A stretch of DNA of 21,068 bases from an uncultured Oscillospiraceae bacterium (lineage in GTDB: Bacteria; Bacillota; Clostridia; Oscillospirales; Oscillospiraceae), in contig CAAEOT010000010.1 of assembly GCA_900757655.1 (NCBI GenBank), positions 1-21,068 on the forward strand, read 5' to 3'. The notes below the pieces were generated by a model that searched no databases, had not been told where the DNA came from, and saw nothing but the letters and a program-made list of their open reading frames with translations. The position numbers and the translations under genes were made by a program. Below, piece by piece: positions 7,134-14,892 of this stretch. Each line of letters starts with the position of its first letter. Positions within the stretch are counted from its first letter, which is position 1.

Positions 7134-7785
7134 TCCCGACGACTGCCTGATGATCTCCGGCCTGCAGCACTTCCGGTTCTGCCGGCGGCAGTGGGCGCTG
7201 ATCCATATCGAGCAGCAGTGGGCGGAGAACCTGCGCACCACGGAGGGCGCGCTTTTGCACGAGCGCGCCCATGACGAGCAATTTCGCGAAAGCCGCGGCG
7301 ACACGATCATCACGCGCAGCCTGCATGTTTACTCGCTGACGCTCGGCCTCAGCGGCCAGTGTGACGTCGTGGAGTTTCACCGGGACGAACGCGGCGTGCC
7401 GCTGCACGGGTACGAGGGCACATGGCTGCCCTATCCGGTCGAGTATAAGCGCGGCCACGCCAAACAGGACGGCTGCGACGAGCTGCAGCTGTGCGCCCAG
7501 GCCATGTGTCTGGAGGAAATGCTCTGCTGCGAGATCCCGGACGGCGCGCTCTTTTATGGTGAAGCGCGCCGGCGCGTGCGCGTACCCTTCACGCCGGAGC
7601 TTCGGGAAGAGGTGCGCACCGACGCCGCACAGATGCACGATCTCTACCGCCGCGGCCGCACGCCGCAGGTAAAGCCCACGAAAAGCTGCAATGCCTGCTC
7701 GCTCAAGGATCTGTGCCTGCCGCGCCTGTCCCGGACCGGCTCGGTGCATGACTATCTGCGCGCCAACATGGAGGATACGCCATGA
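7126..7785 (+). CDS. cas4: Cas4, RecB-like nuclease for spacer acquisition
   Basis: Cas4 trims prespacer ends and selects those with a correct PAM before Cas1-Cas2 integration. The 219 residues show the four iron-sulfur cysteines (C19 in FRFCRRQWALIH; C188, C191 and C197 in KSCNACSLKDLC) and RecB nuclease motifs: GQCDVVEF (motif II Asp), PVEYKRG (E-Y-K, motif III) and the DELQLCAQAMCLEE helix. The start is taken as GTG 7126, overlapping the cas7c stop, because the N-terminus then reads MYDPDDCLMISGLQHF as in other Cas4 proteins; GGAAGTG lies 7-8 bp upstream. An ATG at 7150 would remove this conserved start. All catalytic elements are intact. Confidence 0.94.
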   Translation: MYDPDDCLMISGLQHFRFCRRQWALIHIEQQWAENLRTTEGALLHERAHDEQFRESRGDTIITRSLHVYSLTLGLSGQCDVVEFHRDERGVPLHGYEGTWLPYPVEYKRGHAKQDGCDELQLCAQAMCLEEMLCCEIPDGALFYGEARRRVRVPFTPELREEVRTDAAQMHDLYRRGRTPQVKPTKSCNACSLKDLCLPRLSRTGSVHDYLRANMEDTP

Positions 7786-8813
7786 AAAAGCTGCTCAACA
7801 CCCTGTTTGTCACCACGGAGGACGCCTACCTGAGCCTCGACGGGGAAAATATTGTCGTCAGCCGTGACCGGCACGAGATCGGCCGCTTCCCGCTGCACAC
7901 GCTCGATGGGATCATCAGCTTCAGCTATGCCGGGGCCTCCCCGGCGCTCATGGGCGGGTGCGCAAAGCGCGGCGTCGGTCTGACGTTCTGCACGCCCGGC
8001 GGCCGCTTCCTCGCCCGCGCCAGCGGCGAGGAAAACGGGAATGTGCTCCTGCGCCGGATGCAGTACCGCGTGGCCGACGACCCGGCGCAGAGCTGCCGCA
8101 TCGCGCGCAGCATGATCTTCGGCAAGCTGCACAACGCCCGCTGGAGCGTCGAACGCACAAAGCGCGACCACGCCCTGCGCGTAGACACGCAGCGCCTGCA
8201 GGCCGCCATCGGCCAGATCAAGGGGCTCTATCCGCTCGTCGCGGAGGAGACGTCGCTTGACGCCCTGCGCGGCGAAGAAGGCGCCGGCGCCAAGGCGTAC
8301 TTTGACGTTTTCGACGACATGATCCTGCAGAACAAGGCCGATTTCTTCTTTCACGAGCGCAGCCGCCGTCCGCCGCTGGATCACGTCAACGCGCTGCTGT
8401 CGTTCGCGTACAGCCTGCTCAGCAGCGACTGCGCCGCCGCGCTCGAGAGCGTCGGGCTCGATGCCTATGTCGGCTTCCTGCACCGGGACCGCCCGGGGCG
8501 GACCTCACTCGCGCTGGATCTTGTGGAAGAACTGCGGCCCTGCTTTGCCGACCGGTTCGTGCTGTCGCTGATCAACAACCGCGTCATCGCTGCAGGCGAC
8601 CTTGTGCGCACGGACAGCGGCGCTGTGCTCTTGACGGACACAGGACGAAAGAAATTCCTGCGCGCCTGGCAGGAGCGCAAGCGGGACACGATCACGCATC
8701 CTTATCTGAAAGAGAAGATCGCCTGGGGGCTAGTGCCCTATGTGCAGGCACTGCTGCTCGCGCGGTATCTGCGGGACGATCTGGATGCCTATCCTCCATT
8801 TTTGTGGAAGTGA
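7782..8813 (+). CDS. cas1: Cas1, CRISPR integrase
   Basis: Metal-dependent integrase that, with Cas2, inserts new spacers at the leader-repeat junction. The 343 residues have the N-terminal beta domain and the C-terminal helical catalytic domain, with E166 in LRGEEGAGAKAYF, H234 in GFLHRDRPGR and the acidic pair D246/E249 in LALDLVEELRP, the expected metal ligands. The start ATG overlaps the cas4 stop (ATGA) and has GGAGG (7770-7774) 7 bp upstream. Co-translation with cas4 fits their joint role in PAM-dependent adaptation. The locus appears competent for acquisition, consistent with the long array and its ordered repeat types. Confidence 0.96.
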   Translation: MKKLLNTLFVTTEDAYLSLDGENIVVSRDRHEIGRFPLHTLDGIISFSYAGASPALMGGCAKRGVGLTFCTPGGRFLARASGEENGNVLLRRMQYRVADDPAQSCRIARSMIFGKLHNARWSVERTKRDHALRVDTQRLQAAIGQIKGLYPLVAEETSLDALRGEEGAGAKAYFDVFDDMILQNKADFFFHERSRRPPLDHVNALLSFAYSLLSSDCAAALESVGLDAYVGFLHRDRPGRTSLALDLVEELRPCFADRFVLSLINNRVIAAGDLVRTDSGAVLLTDTGRKKFLRAWQERKRDTITHPYLKEKIAWGLVPYVQALLLARYLRDDLDAYPPFLWK

Positions 8814-8823
8814 GGCGCTTGAC

Positions 8824-9114
8824 ATGATGGTGCTCATTACTTATGATGTCAACACGGAGGACGCGGCCGGGCGCCGCCGCCTGCGGCAGATCGCAAAGCA
8901 GTGCGTGAACTATGGGCAGCGCGTGCAAAACTCTGTTTTTGAGTGCCTGCTCAATGCCGCGCAGTGTAAACAGCTGCAGCACAAGCTGTGCTCGATCATG
9001 GATGAATCCGTAGACAGTCTGCGCTTTTACTACCTTGGGGATAAGTATCACACCCGCATCGAGCATTTCGGTGCCAAAGCGGGCTATGACGCCAAGGGCG
9101 CGCTGATAATCTAA
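8824..9114 (+). CDS. cas2: Cas2, adaptation complex subunit
   Basis: Small ferredoxin-like protein of 96 residues bridging two Cas1 dimers in the integration complex. The N-terminal VLITYDVNTED strand with its conserved Asp, the RVQNSVFECLL segment and the SLRFYYLG strand are typical of Cas2. ATG 8824 is preferred over ATG 8827 because AGTGAGG just upstream then has a spacing of about 7 bp. It starts 10 bp after the cas1 stop and is the last cas gene; the leader follows directly. Confidence 0.94.
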   Translation: MMVLITYDVNTEDAAGRRRLRQIAKQCVNYGQRVQNSVFECLLNAAQCKQLQHKLCSIMDESVDSLRFYYLGDKYHTRIEHFGAKAGYDAKGALII

Positions 9115-9304
9115 CAGTATTGGGTGCGAAGTAGAAGCGCGCAGACAGTTCCGGCACCTTCGCACCCCCCAAAAAAACCGTAAATACGTGAATGTAAGCA
9201 AGTTTCGCTTTATTTTTTCCTTGTTCCGATGTGCTTTTTGGCCGATCAAGAACTCTTTTGTACCTTTTGTGCAAATTTAACGGGTTAAAATCGTCAAATT
9301 TGCC
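9115..9304 (+). promoter_or_regulatory. CRISPR leader
   Basis: 190-bp non-coding, A/T-rich stretch between the cas2 stop and the first repeat. It contains a 10-bp inverted repeat (GGGTGCGAAG at 9122-9131 with CTTCGCACCC at 9158-9167) whose right arm resembles the start of the CRISPR repeat, then an A run, and a possible -10 TAAAAT (9286-9291) close to the first repeat. No convincing -35 is visible. The leader should carry the array promoter and the integration-guiding sequences. Confidence 0.72.
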
Positions 9305-10947
9305 GTCGCACCCCGCACGGGGTACGTGGATTGAAATGGCACCGGAGCGCCCAGCCTCGCCGCATTTTCTGGTCGCACCCCGCACGGGGTACGTGGATTG
9401 AAATGTCATCGTCAGCGGCGTGAGGACCGGCCGGCAAGTCGCACCCCGCACGGGGTACGTGGATTGAAATAGCAAGCCGCTCAGGATCGTTGAAAAATCT
9501 TTTGGTCGCACCCCGCACGGGGTACGTGGATTGAAATATGAGGAGCCGCTCAGCAATTACACATCCGACGACGTCGCACCCCGCACGGGGTACGTGGATT
9601 GAAATAGCGCGGGCAGGATCTGGACAAGATGATCGCGGACGGTCGCACCCCGCACGGGGTACGTGGATTGAAATGTGGGCAGGGTGATCGTGTCGATAAC
9701 GTTGCCGGGTCGCACCCCGCACGGGGTACGTGGATTGAAATGACCCGGAGATCAAGCTGCTGTGCACACTGGAGCGGTCGCACCCCGCACGGGGTACGTG
9801 GATTGAAATTACAAAAACAAGACCGTGAAGATCAAGATGCAGGTCGCACCCCGCACGGGGTACGTGGATTGAAATGTCAAGCATATACGCAAGTGCTGTC
9901 TGCGGTGTAAGTCGCACCCCGCACGGGGTACGTGGATTGAAATTCGCACACCTTGCAATCGATTGCATGTGTTTCTCGTCGCACCCCGCACGGGGTACGT
10001 GGATTGAAATCGACAGGGTTTCCACCTGCGTGAGTGCCCTGCGGTCGCACCCCGCACGGGGTACGTGGATTGAAATGGCTCTCCTCCCGTGTCCACTTTG
10101 GACACAATCAGTCGCACCCCGCACGGGGTACGTGGATTGAAATCGCCCATCTTATGGGCGGTCGTACTCTGGTGGGGTCGCACCCCGCACGGGGTGCGTG
10201 GATTGAAATTTGCGCAAAAGCAGGAAATCCTCGCCGGGTCGAGTCGCACCCCGCACGGGGTGCGTGGATTGAAATCTTGATGCGATCGTGCATAAGCATC
10301 ACTCCTCACGTCGCACCCCGCACGGGGTGCGTGGATTGAAATACGGAGGGGCTGGCGATGGCGCTGGAGGACGACGTCGCACCCCGCACGGGGTGCGTGG
10401 ATTGAAATGCGCCGACACCGCTGATAAGGTGCGCCGCGCCGCGTCGCACCCCGCACGGGGTGCGTGGATTGAAATTTCTTGCCCCGCTTGATCCTCTGCA
10501 CGGCTTCGGGTCGCACCCCGCACGGGGTGCGTGGATTGAAATGTCCTCCTGCTTCTTCGCGTCGGCCTGCTCCTGCAGCGTCGCACCCCGCACGGGGTGC
10601 GTGGATTGAAATGTGCCCGATGCGATGGCCGGGATGCCGGATCGGAGTCGCACCCCGCACGGGGTGCGTGGATTGAAATGCACGTCACCGACCTTGAATG
10701 CAATCTCGTCCACAGTCGCACCCCGCACGGGGTGCGTGGATTGAAATCTTGATGATCTGGTACAGCATCTCCTGTGCCGGGTCGCACCCCGCACGGGGTG
10801 CGTGGATTGAAATCACTGATAAGACAAAGCTCGATGGCGTGGAGGACGTCGCACCCCACACGGGGTGCGTGGATTGAAATGGTGTGTCTGGAGAGAACGC
10901 GGCAAAGGTTACAAGTCGCACCCCGCACGGGGTGCGTGGATTGAAAT
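9305..10947 (+). CRISPR. Type I-C CRISPR array, 25 repeats and 24 spacers
   Basis: Repeats are 33 bp, starting GTCGCACCCC and ending GTGGATTGAAAT, with an 8-bp stem, loop GCAC and an 11-nt 3' handle. Repeat starts: 9305, 9372, 9438, 9505, 9573, 9642, 9709, 9777, 9843, 9911, 9978, 10044, 10111, 10177, 10243, 10310, 10376, 10443, 10510, 10580, 10647, 10715, 10781, 10848, 10915. Spacers are 33-37 bp and all differ. Repeats 1-13 read GGGGTACG in the 3' stem arm, repeats 14-25 read GGGGTGCG. Repeat 24 has an extra G-to-A in the loop (ACAC). Orientation follows from the adjacent cas2 and leader and from the ATTGAAAT 3' end. The handle and loop are shared with the CreR-like element near 1000. Confidence 0.99.
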
Positions 10948-11004
10948 CACTTGAGCATGACGCCACTCAGCCGTCGCCCCGCTCTGAACCGCCGCCCAAA
11001 AGCA

Positions 11005-11038
11005 GACGCCCCGGACTGCAAATGCAGTCCGGGGCGTC
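11005..11038. terminator. Strong hairpin after the array
   Basis: Perfect 16-bp stem (11005-11020 with 11023-11038) separated by AA. The plus side lacks a T tract (CAATATC follows), while the minus side has TGCTTTTGGG. It lies 57 bp after the last repeat and may stop array transcripts or shield the array from antisense reading. Confidence 0.5.
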
Positions 11039-11120
11039 CAATATCAAAGGAAGGCATGTCTGCCGAAAAGACGGGATGGGAAGCGCGCGGCCGCCGTCGC
11101 GCAACGGAGGAAGAGGTACC

Positions 11121-11165
11121 ATGAAAGATCAAAACGAGACCTCTGGGCCTGCACGCTTCTCATGA
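11121..11165 (+). other. Possible 14-codon micro-ORF between two hairpins
   Basis: ATG 11121 is preceded by GGAGGAAGAGG (the GGAGG core 10 bp upstream) and opens 14 codons (MKDQNETSGPARFS) ending in TGA. AGAGGT beside the start can pair with ACCTCT inside the frame, so the ribosome site could be masked. It sits between the hairpins at 11005-11038 and 11203-11234 with nothing else recognisable nearby. It may be a leader peptide, part of a small RNA, or chance. Confidence 0.2.
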
Positions 11166-11202
11166 GGGGGTGTGTTCAGCATAAAACAAATTGCGCCACA
11201 AG

Positions 11203-11234
11203 AAAAGCCACGGAACCGCAATTCCGTGGCTTTT
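11203..11234. terminator. Bidirectional intrinsic terminator
   Basis: 13-bp stem AAAAGCCACGGAA (11203-11215) with its complement (11222-11234), loop CCGCAA, with T runs on both strands. It ends the minus-strand regulator gene stopping at 11243 and any plus-strand transcript from the CRISPR side. Confidence 0.88.
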
Positions 11235-11242
11235 TGCCTCAC

Positions 11243-11812
11243 TTATGCGTTTTTGTGGTCTGATGTGTGCTCCCACGCATCACCAAGCTCCTTCCAACGA
11301 CCCATGATGTCCTTCCACAGGTGCAGCGCCCACGGCGCGAACACCTCCGGCGACGGGCAGTCCGGTCGGCTGAGCCAGCTCTGAATGATGTCCATGACCA
11401 CGTCCGACATTTTGCCGGACATGAATGCCTCGGTCTGCGGGTCGGGAAAAAGGTCGGAAAAGTCCGCCTGCAGGTACGGCCGCAGCCGGGCGCAGAGAAA
11501 GTCGTGGAACGAATTCTGCCCCGTGAACGTGAGCGCACGGGCATAAAACGCGCGGTCGGCATACAGATACGTGCACACGCGCACGAACAGATCAAACAGG
11601 CCCGGCTCATCGTCGCCGATCGCCTTCTGAAAGCCCCTGTCGTAGATCCACGTCACGAGCTGGTACTTGTCCGTAAAGTGCCGGTAGAACGTGCGGCGGT
11701 TGACCTCCGCGGCCGCGCAGAGGTCGGTCACGGTGATGTCCGCAAAGTCACGCCGGAGCATAAGCTCCTTGAGACTCTCGGCGAGCACTTTTTTCGTTGC
11801 GGATTCGCGCAT
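11243..11812 (-). CDS. TetR-family transcriptional regulator
   Basis: A 189-residue regulator with an N-terminal helix-turn-helix (about residues 24-47: ITVTDLCAAAEVNRRTFYRH, then FTDKYQLVTWIYDRGF) typical of TetR proteins of the DhaS-like group, and a helical C-terminal ligand or dimerisation domain. The start ATG at 11812 is preferred because AAGGAG lies about 9 bp upstream; the longer frame would run through the promoter. It has its own promoter (11845-11873). Ligand and targets are unknown. The neighbouring aminotransferase-antiporter pair on the same strand is a candidate target but has a nearer regulator, RpiR. Confidence 0.88.
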   Translation of the reverse strand: MRESATKKVLAESLKELMLRRDFADITVTDLCAAAEVNRRTFYRHFTDKYQLVTWIYDRGFQKAIGDDEPGLFDLFVRVCTYLYADRAFYARALTFTGQNSFHDFLCARLRPYLQADFSDLFPDPQTEAFMSGKMSDVVMDIIQSWLSRPDCPSPEVFAPWALHLWKDIMGRWKELGDAWEHTSDHKNA

Positions 11813-11844
11813 GGCGGTCGTCTCCTTCCGGTATTTCTGCCGCC

Positions 11845-11873
11845 AGTATAGCGCACACATGGCAAAACTGCAA
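11845..11873 (-). promoter_or_regulatory. Promoter of the TetR-type gene
   Basis: On the minus strand: -35 TTGCAG (11873-11868), 17-bp spacer, -10 TATACT (11850-11845). It lies 33 bp upstream of the start codon, just after the hairpin ending the upstream aminotransferase gene. Confidence 0.65.
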
Positions 11874-11877
11874 CAGA

Positions 11878-11899
11878 CCCTGCCGCGGATGCGGCAGGG
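11878..11899 (-). terminator. Hairpin after the aminotransferase gene
   Basis: 9-bp stem CCCTGCCGC (11878-11886) with GCGGCAGGG (11891-11899), loop of 4. The downstream minus-strand tract is only moderately T-rich (TCTGTTGCAGTTTTG). A likely but imperfect terminator that abuts the TetR promoter. Confidence 0.55.
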
Positions 11900-11938
11900 C
11901 CTGCGCATAAGGAAAAAAGAAGGGAGGGGAAAGAATGA

Positions 11939-13228
11939 TTACTTTGCAAACATCTGCGCGAGCTCCTGGGTGACGCGCAGGTACGTCTCGATGTCCGCAA
12001 CGGTGTGGCAGTGCAGCGGCGAGACGCGGATCGCACCCGTGAGGCCGACGGCCTCGACGATGCGCTTGGAATACACGCTGGTGTTGACGCGCTCAAAGGT
12101 CGTGACGCCGCGCTTCTGGTACTCCTCGACGCAGCGGGTCATGTCCAGCCCGTCGATGCCCATGGCAACGATCAGGTCGCGGTGCGTGAGATCCTCGGTG
12201 TCGACATACACGTGCACGCCGGGGATGTGGCGCAGGCCGGGCACGTTCTGCGTGCCCTCGAGCATGGTGTGTAGCAGCGCACGCTCCTGCAGGTGGATGT
12301 GCTCCATGCCGGTCACGAACAGCGTGCGGCGGTCATCCGACTCGATGAAGTGGCCGCCGAGCCAGCAGACATAGTCCACCACGGCGCTCATGGCCGCGAA
12401 GTTGCCGGGCGTTGGCGAACCGAGCTCCCAGACGTCGGCCGGGCGCTGCAGAACCTTTCGGTGCGGCAGCTTGGCCACGCGGTCGGACACATAGCCGTAG
12501 CCCATGCCACGGGTGCCGAAGAATTTATAGGGTGCAAACGTCGCGCCGTCGACGCCGAGGGCATCCACATCGAGCACGGCGTGCGGTGCGTGCTGCACGG
12601 CGTCGGTGACGATGTAAATGTCTGGATTGATCTCGCGCGCAGCCTTGACGATGCCGGCCATGTCCATGATACTGCCGGTGATATTCGAGGCATACATAAT
12701 GCTCAGCAGGCAGGTATCCGGCGAGACGACGCGGCGGATTTCTTCGATGTCGATGCCGCCGGTTTTCGGGTTCGCCTGCGCGACGCGAAATTCCTTGCCG
12801 GTCTTGCCGCAGTAGTATTTCACCGCGTCATACGCCGACGGATGCTCGAGCACGGACGTGACCGCGCTCTTGCCAGGGCAGTTTTCGAGGATCGCGCCGA
12901 CAATCTGGAACATCGCCTGCGAGGCGGTCATCTCCGAGATGAGCGCGCCGCCCGATGCGCCGAAAACGATGTGCATAATGTCGTCGATGCCGTGCAGCTG
13001 CACTTTTTTGAGCGCGCGGGAACGATCGTGCAGCCGCTCCGGGCAGTCCGGGAACGCCTGGTACTTAGCCTGCGCCTCCACGGAAGCTTTCAAACGCAGG
13101 GAACCGCCGGAGTTTTCAAAAAACAGTCTCTGGCCGAATTCCGGATCCGCATCCACATAGAAAAAACGATCCTTGATCTCCGCCGACAGTGCAGGATCAA
13201 ACAGCAGACCTTCGTTGAGATTTTGCAT
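11939..13228 (-). CDS. Class V PLP-dependent aminotransferase family enzyme
   Basis: A 429-residue fold-type I PLP enzyme of the class V (NifS/SufS/selenocysteine-lyase-like) group. Visible are the phosphate-binding SEMTASQ segment (98-104), H129 in LEHPSAY stacking over the cofactor ring, D209 in VTDAVQHAPH, which pairs with the pyridine nitrogen, and the Schiff-base lysine K235 in FAPYKFFGTRG. The sequence does not show the usual cysteine desulfurase active-site Cys loop clearly, so the reaction (desulfurase, lyase or transaminase) is left open. AAGGAG sits 6 bp upstream of the ATG. It follows the antiporter gene by 65 bp on the same strand and probably shares its transcript, suggesting a link between substrate transport and breakdown. 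Confidence 0.85.
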   Translation of the reverse strand: MQNLNEGLLFDPALSAEIKDRFFYVDADPEFGQRLFFENSGGSLRLKASVEAQAKYQAFPDCPERLHDRSRALKKVQLHGIDDIMHIVFGASGGALISEMTASQAMFQIVGAILENCPGKSAVTSVLEHPSAYDAVKYYCGKTGKEFRVAQANPKTGGIDIEEIRRVVSPDTCLLSIMYASNITGSIMDMAGIVKAAREINPDIYIVTDAVQHAPHAVLDVDALGVDGATFAPYKFFGTRGMGYGYVSDRVAKLPHRKVLQRPADVWELGSPTPGNFAAMSAVVDYVCWLGGHFIESDDRRTLFVTGMEHIHLQERALLHTMLEGTQNVPGLRHIPGVHVYVDTEDLTHRDLIVAMGIDGLDMTRCVEEYQKRGVTTFERVNTSVYSKRIVEAVGLTGAIRVSPLHCHTVADIETYLRVTQELAQMFAK

Positions 13229-13259
13229 GGTTTTCTCCTTCCGAATGTAACAATCTATG

Positions 13260-13287
13260 CGGGCGCGGCGCGAAACGGCCGCGCCCG
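13260..13287 (-). other. Intergenic hairpin between antiporter and aminotransferase genes
   Basis: A 10-bp GC-rich stem (13260-13269 with 13278-13287) and 8-nt loop with no T tract on the minus strand. It is more likely an mRNA processing or stability element, or a weak attenuator within the two-gene transcript, than a full terminator. Confidence 0.45.
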
Positions 13288-13293
13288 AAATCC

Positions 13294-14688
13294 TCAGGTT
13301 TCTTCCGCAGCCGGCTTCTCGGGCGCGGCGGCCGTGCTCTTTTCAAAACGGCGGCCGATGCCGGTGATCGCGCTGAGCAGGAACAGCAGGATCAGCAGCC
13401 AGCTCTGGAAGTTATACGGCACGTAGTCAAGGAATGAGAACGACTCCGAGACGACGCCGCTCGCGATCGCGAGGCTGACGGCGTTGAGGCCGACGGGGTT
13501 GTACGGCACGATGCCGGCAAGGCCGGTCGCAATGCCGTCCATGAGGTTCGAGCCGCGGGTGCGCTCGATATTGTGCGTCTGCAGGAGCTTGCGCACGACC
13601 GGGCCGACGAACAGGATCGAGATGGACGCGGCGCCGATGGCCACGCTGCCGATGACGCTCAGCAGGATAGTGACGAGCTCGGCCTGGCGCGGGGTCTTAC
13701 TGGCGTTGTTGAGCTTTTCGAGCAGCATATCAAACACGCCGCTGCGCTTGAGCATCTCGAGCAGCGCAAACATGAAGAAGCTGAAACAGATGACATTGAG
13801 CATACCGGTCAGGCCGGCGCCGATGGGGCCGGTGGCCGAAAACAGCGTCGGCACGTCGAGGAAGCCGAACACCAGGCACAGCACAAAGCCGACCAGATCG
13901 CAGACGATGAGCGTGCTGATGAGATTCCAGCCGCGGAGCATCAGGATGATCATGATGACCGGGATGACGAGCATGACGAGCGTCTTGGCATAGGCGGGGT
14001 CAATGACATCCGGCAGCGTGACGGATGTGGACGTCTTGATGCCGACGATGACGAACAGCACGGCGGAAATGACGCCGGCGATCAGGGAATACGGCAGACG
14101 GGTGCGCACGACGTCGCGCACTTCCGCGTCCTGCGTGAGCGCGGAGGCAATGGTCGTGTCGGAAATCGGGGCGAGGTTATCGCCGAAAATCGCGCCGCTG
14201 ACGATGGCGCCGACCACGACGGAGGGATTCGCGCCAACCGTGGCCGCAACCGGCAGCAGCACCGGCAGCACGGCGACAATCGCGCCGTTGGACGTGCCGC
14301 AGGCCGTCGAGATCAGCAGGCAGACAAGAAACGCCACCAGCGGCAGGAAGCCGGCACTCAGGCCGAGCTTCATCACGAGCCAGGTCAGGCCCTGAATGAG
14401 GCCGCTCTGGCGCAGCTCCTGCGACAGGATGCCGGCCAGCAGGAACGCGAAGATGATGACACACAGGGTATCGTTTTTCAGGCCGTCCACGACTGCCTGT
14501 TCAAACTCCTTTTTGTTTTTTGCCAGCAGGAACGCCACGCACAGTCCGGCGAAACCTGCCATGCAGAACAACACCAGGGACACTTTCTTCATCGCGGCGA
14601 TCACGATCATGAGGCACATGAAGACCAGCAGCGGCGCACACGCGCCGAGCGTGCCCCCGTAAAATTGCATACGTTTGTTTTTCTCCAT
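13294..14688 (-). CDS. NhaC-type Na+/H+ antiporter family membrane protein
   Basis: A 464-residue protein with about a dozen hydrophobic segments, matching the Na+/H+ antiporter (NhaC) family. The signature GAIFGDNLAPISDTTIAS (about residues 165-182) corresponds to the conserved G-D-x-x-x-P-x-S-D-T-T element, and STACGTSNGAIVAVLPVLLP precedes it. Members exchange Na+ for H+ across the cytoplasmic membrane; some, such as malate-lactate exchangers, move organic acids or amino-acid-like substrates, and pairing here with a PLP enzyme makes such a role plausible. The start has AGGAGG upstream (in GAGAGGAGGACCTC). Its promoter overlaps an inverted repeat and diverges from the rpiR-type gene. Confidence 0.86.
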   Translation of the reverse strand: MEKNKRMQFYGGTLGACAPLLVFMCLMIVIAAMKKVSLVLFCMAGFAGLCVAFLLAKNKKEFEQAVVDGLKNDTLCVIIFAFLLAGILSQELRQSGLIQGLTWLVMKLGLSAGFLPLVAFLVCLLISTACGTSNGAIVAVLPVLLPVAATVGANPSVVVGAIVSGAIFGDNLAPISDTTIASALTQDAEVRDVVRTRLPYSLIAGVISAVLFVIVGIKTSTSVTLPDVIDPAYAKTLVMLVIPVIMIILMLRGWNLISTLIVCDLVGFVLCLVFGFLDVPTLFSATGPIGAGLTGMLNVICFSFFMFALLEMLKRSGVFDMLLEKLNNASKTPRQAELVTILLSVIGSVAIGAASISILFVGPVVRKLLQTHNIERTRGSNLMDGIATGLAGIVPYNPVGLNAVSLAIASGVVSESFSFLDYVPYNFQSWLLILLFLLSAITGIGRRFEKSTAAAPEKPAAEET

Positions 14689-14713
14689 TGTGAGGTCCTC
14701 CTCTCAAATAATC

Positions 14714-14730
14714 CAACACCGGTATTGTTG
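14714..14730 (-). promoter_or_regulatory. Candidate RpiR-type operator at the antiporter start site
   Basis: Inverted repeat CAACA (14714-14718), 7 bp, TGTTG (14726-14730), lying just downstream of the -10 box, where a bound protein would block transcription. A similar pair of half-sites (TGTTG, 9 bp, CAACA at 14826-14844) lies just after the -10 box of the divergent regulator gene. Confidence 0.45.
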
Positions 14731-14739
14731 TATGCGGTA

Positions 14740-14768
14740 TTTTTAGCTCTTTTATGCGTAAAAGTCAA
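14740..14768 (-). promoter_or_regulatory. Promoter of the antiporter-aminotransferase pair
   Basis: On the minus strand: -35 TTGACT (14768-14763), 17-bp spacer, -10 TAAAAA (14745-14740). The predicted start lies near 14733, about 45 nt upstream of the antiporter ATG. Confidence 0.6.
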
Positions 14769-14796
14769 TTGAATTTTCAATGTTTTTCATGCACTA

Positions 14797-14844
14797 TTGC
14801 ATTTTCTACAATTTATACAGTATAATGTTGTTGCTGCTGCAACA
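14797..14844 (+). promoter_or_regulatory. Promoter and possible operator of the rpiR-type gene
   Basis: -35 TTGCAT (14797-14802), 18-bp spacer, perfect -10 TATAAT (14821-14826). The inverted repeat TGTTG (14826-14830), 9 bp, CAACA (14840-14844) covers the expected start site and has the same half-sites as the one at the divergent antiporter promoter, suggesting autoregulation. Confidence 0.65.
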
Positions 14845-14892
14845 TTCGTTGCGGCACTGCTCACAATCCCCAGAAAAAAGGATGGTGTTCCC

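Noticed and set aside
9122..9170. Terminator for the cas operon after cas2
   Set aside because: The hairpin has a 26-nt loop and is followed by C and A residues, not T residues, on the plus strand.
9294..10928. Long reading frames through the array, with repeated SIHVPRAGCD or RTPHGVRGLK peptides
   Set aside because: These are translations of the CRISPR repeat and spacers in open frames, not proteins.
10972..10990. A degenerate 26th repeat (GTCGCCCCGCTCT)
   Set aside because: Only the first few bases resemble the repeat; there is no handle, and the preceding spacer would be only 25 nt.
13573..14772. A long plus-strand frame of 399 codons opposite the antiporter gene
   Set aside because: Strongly charged, repetitive composition typical of the antisense of a membrane protein gene; the opposite frame is a clear NhaC family member.
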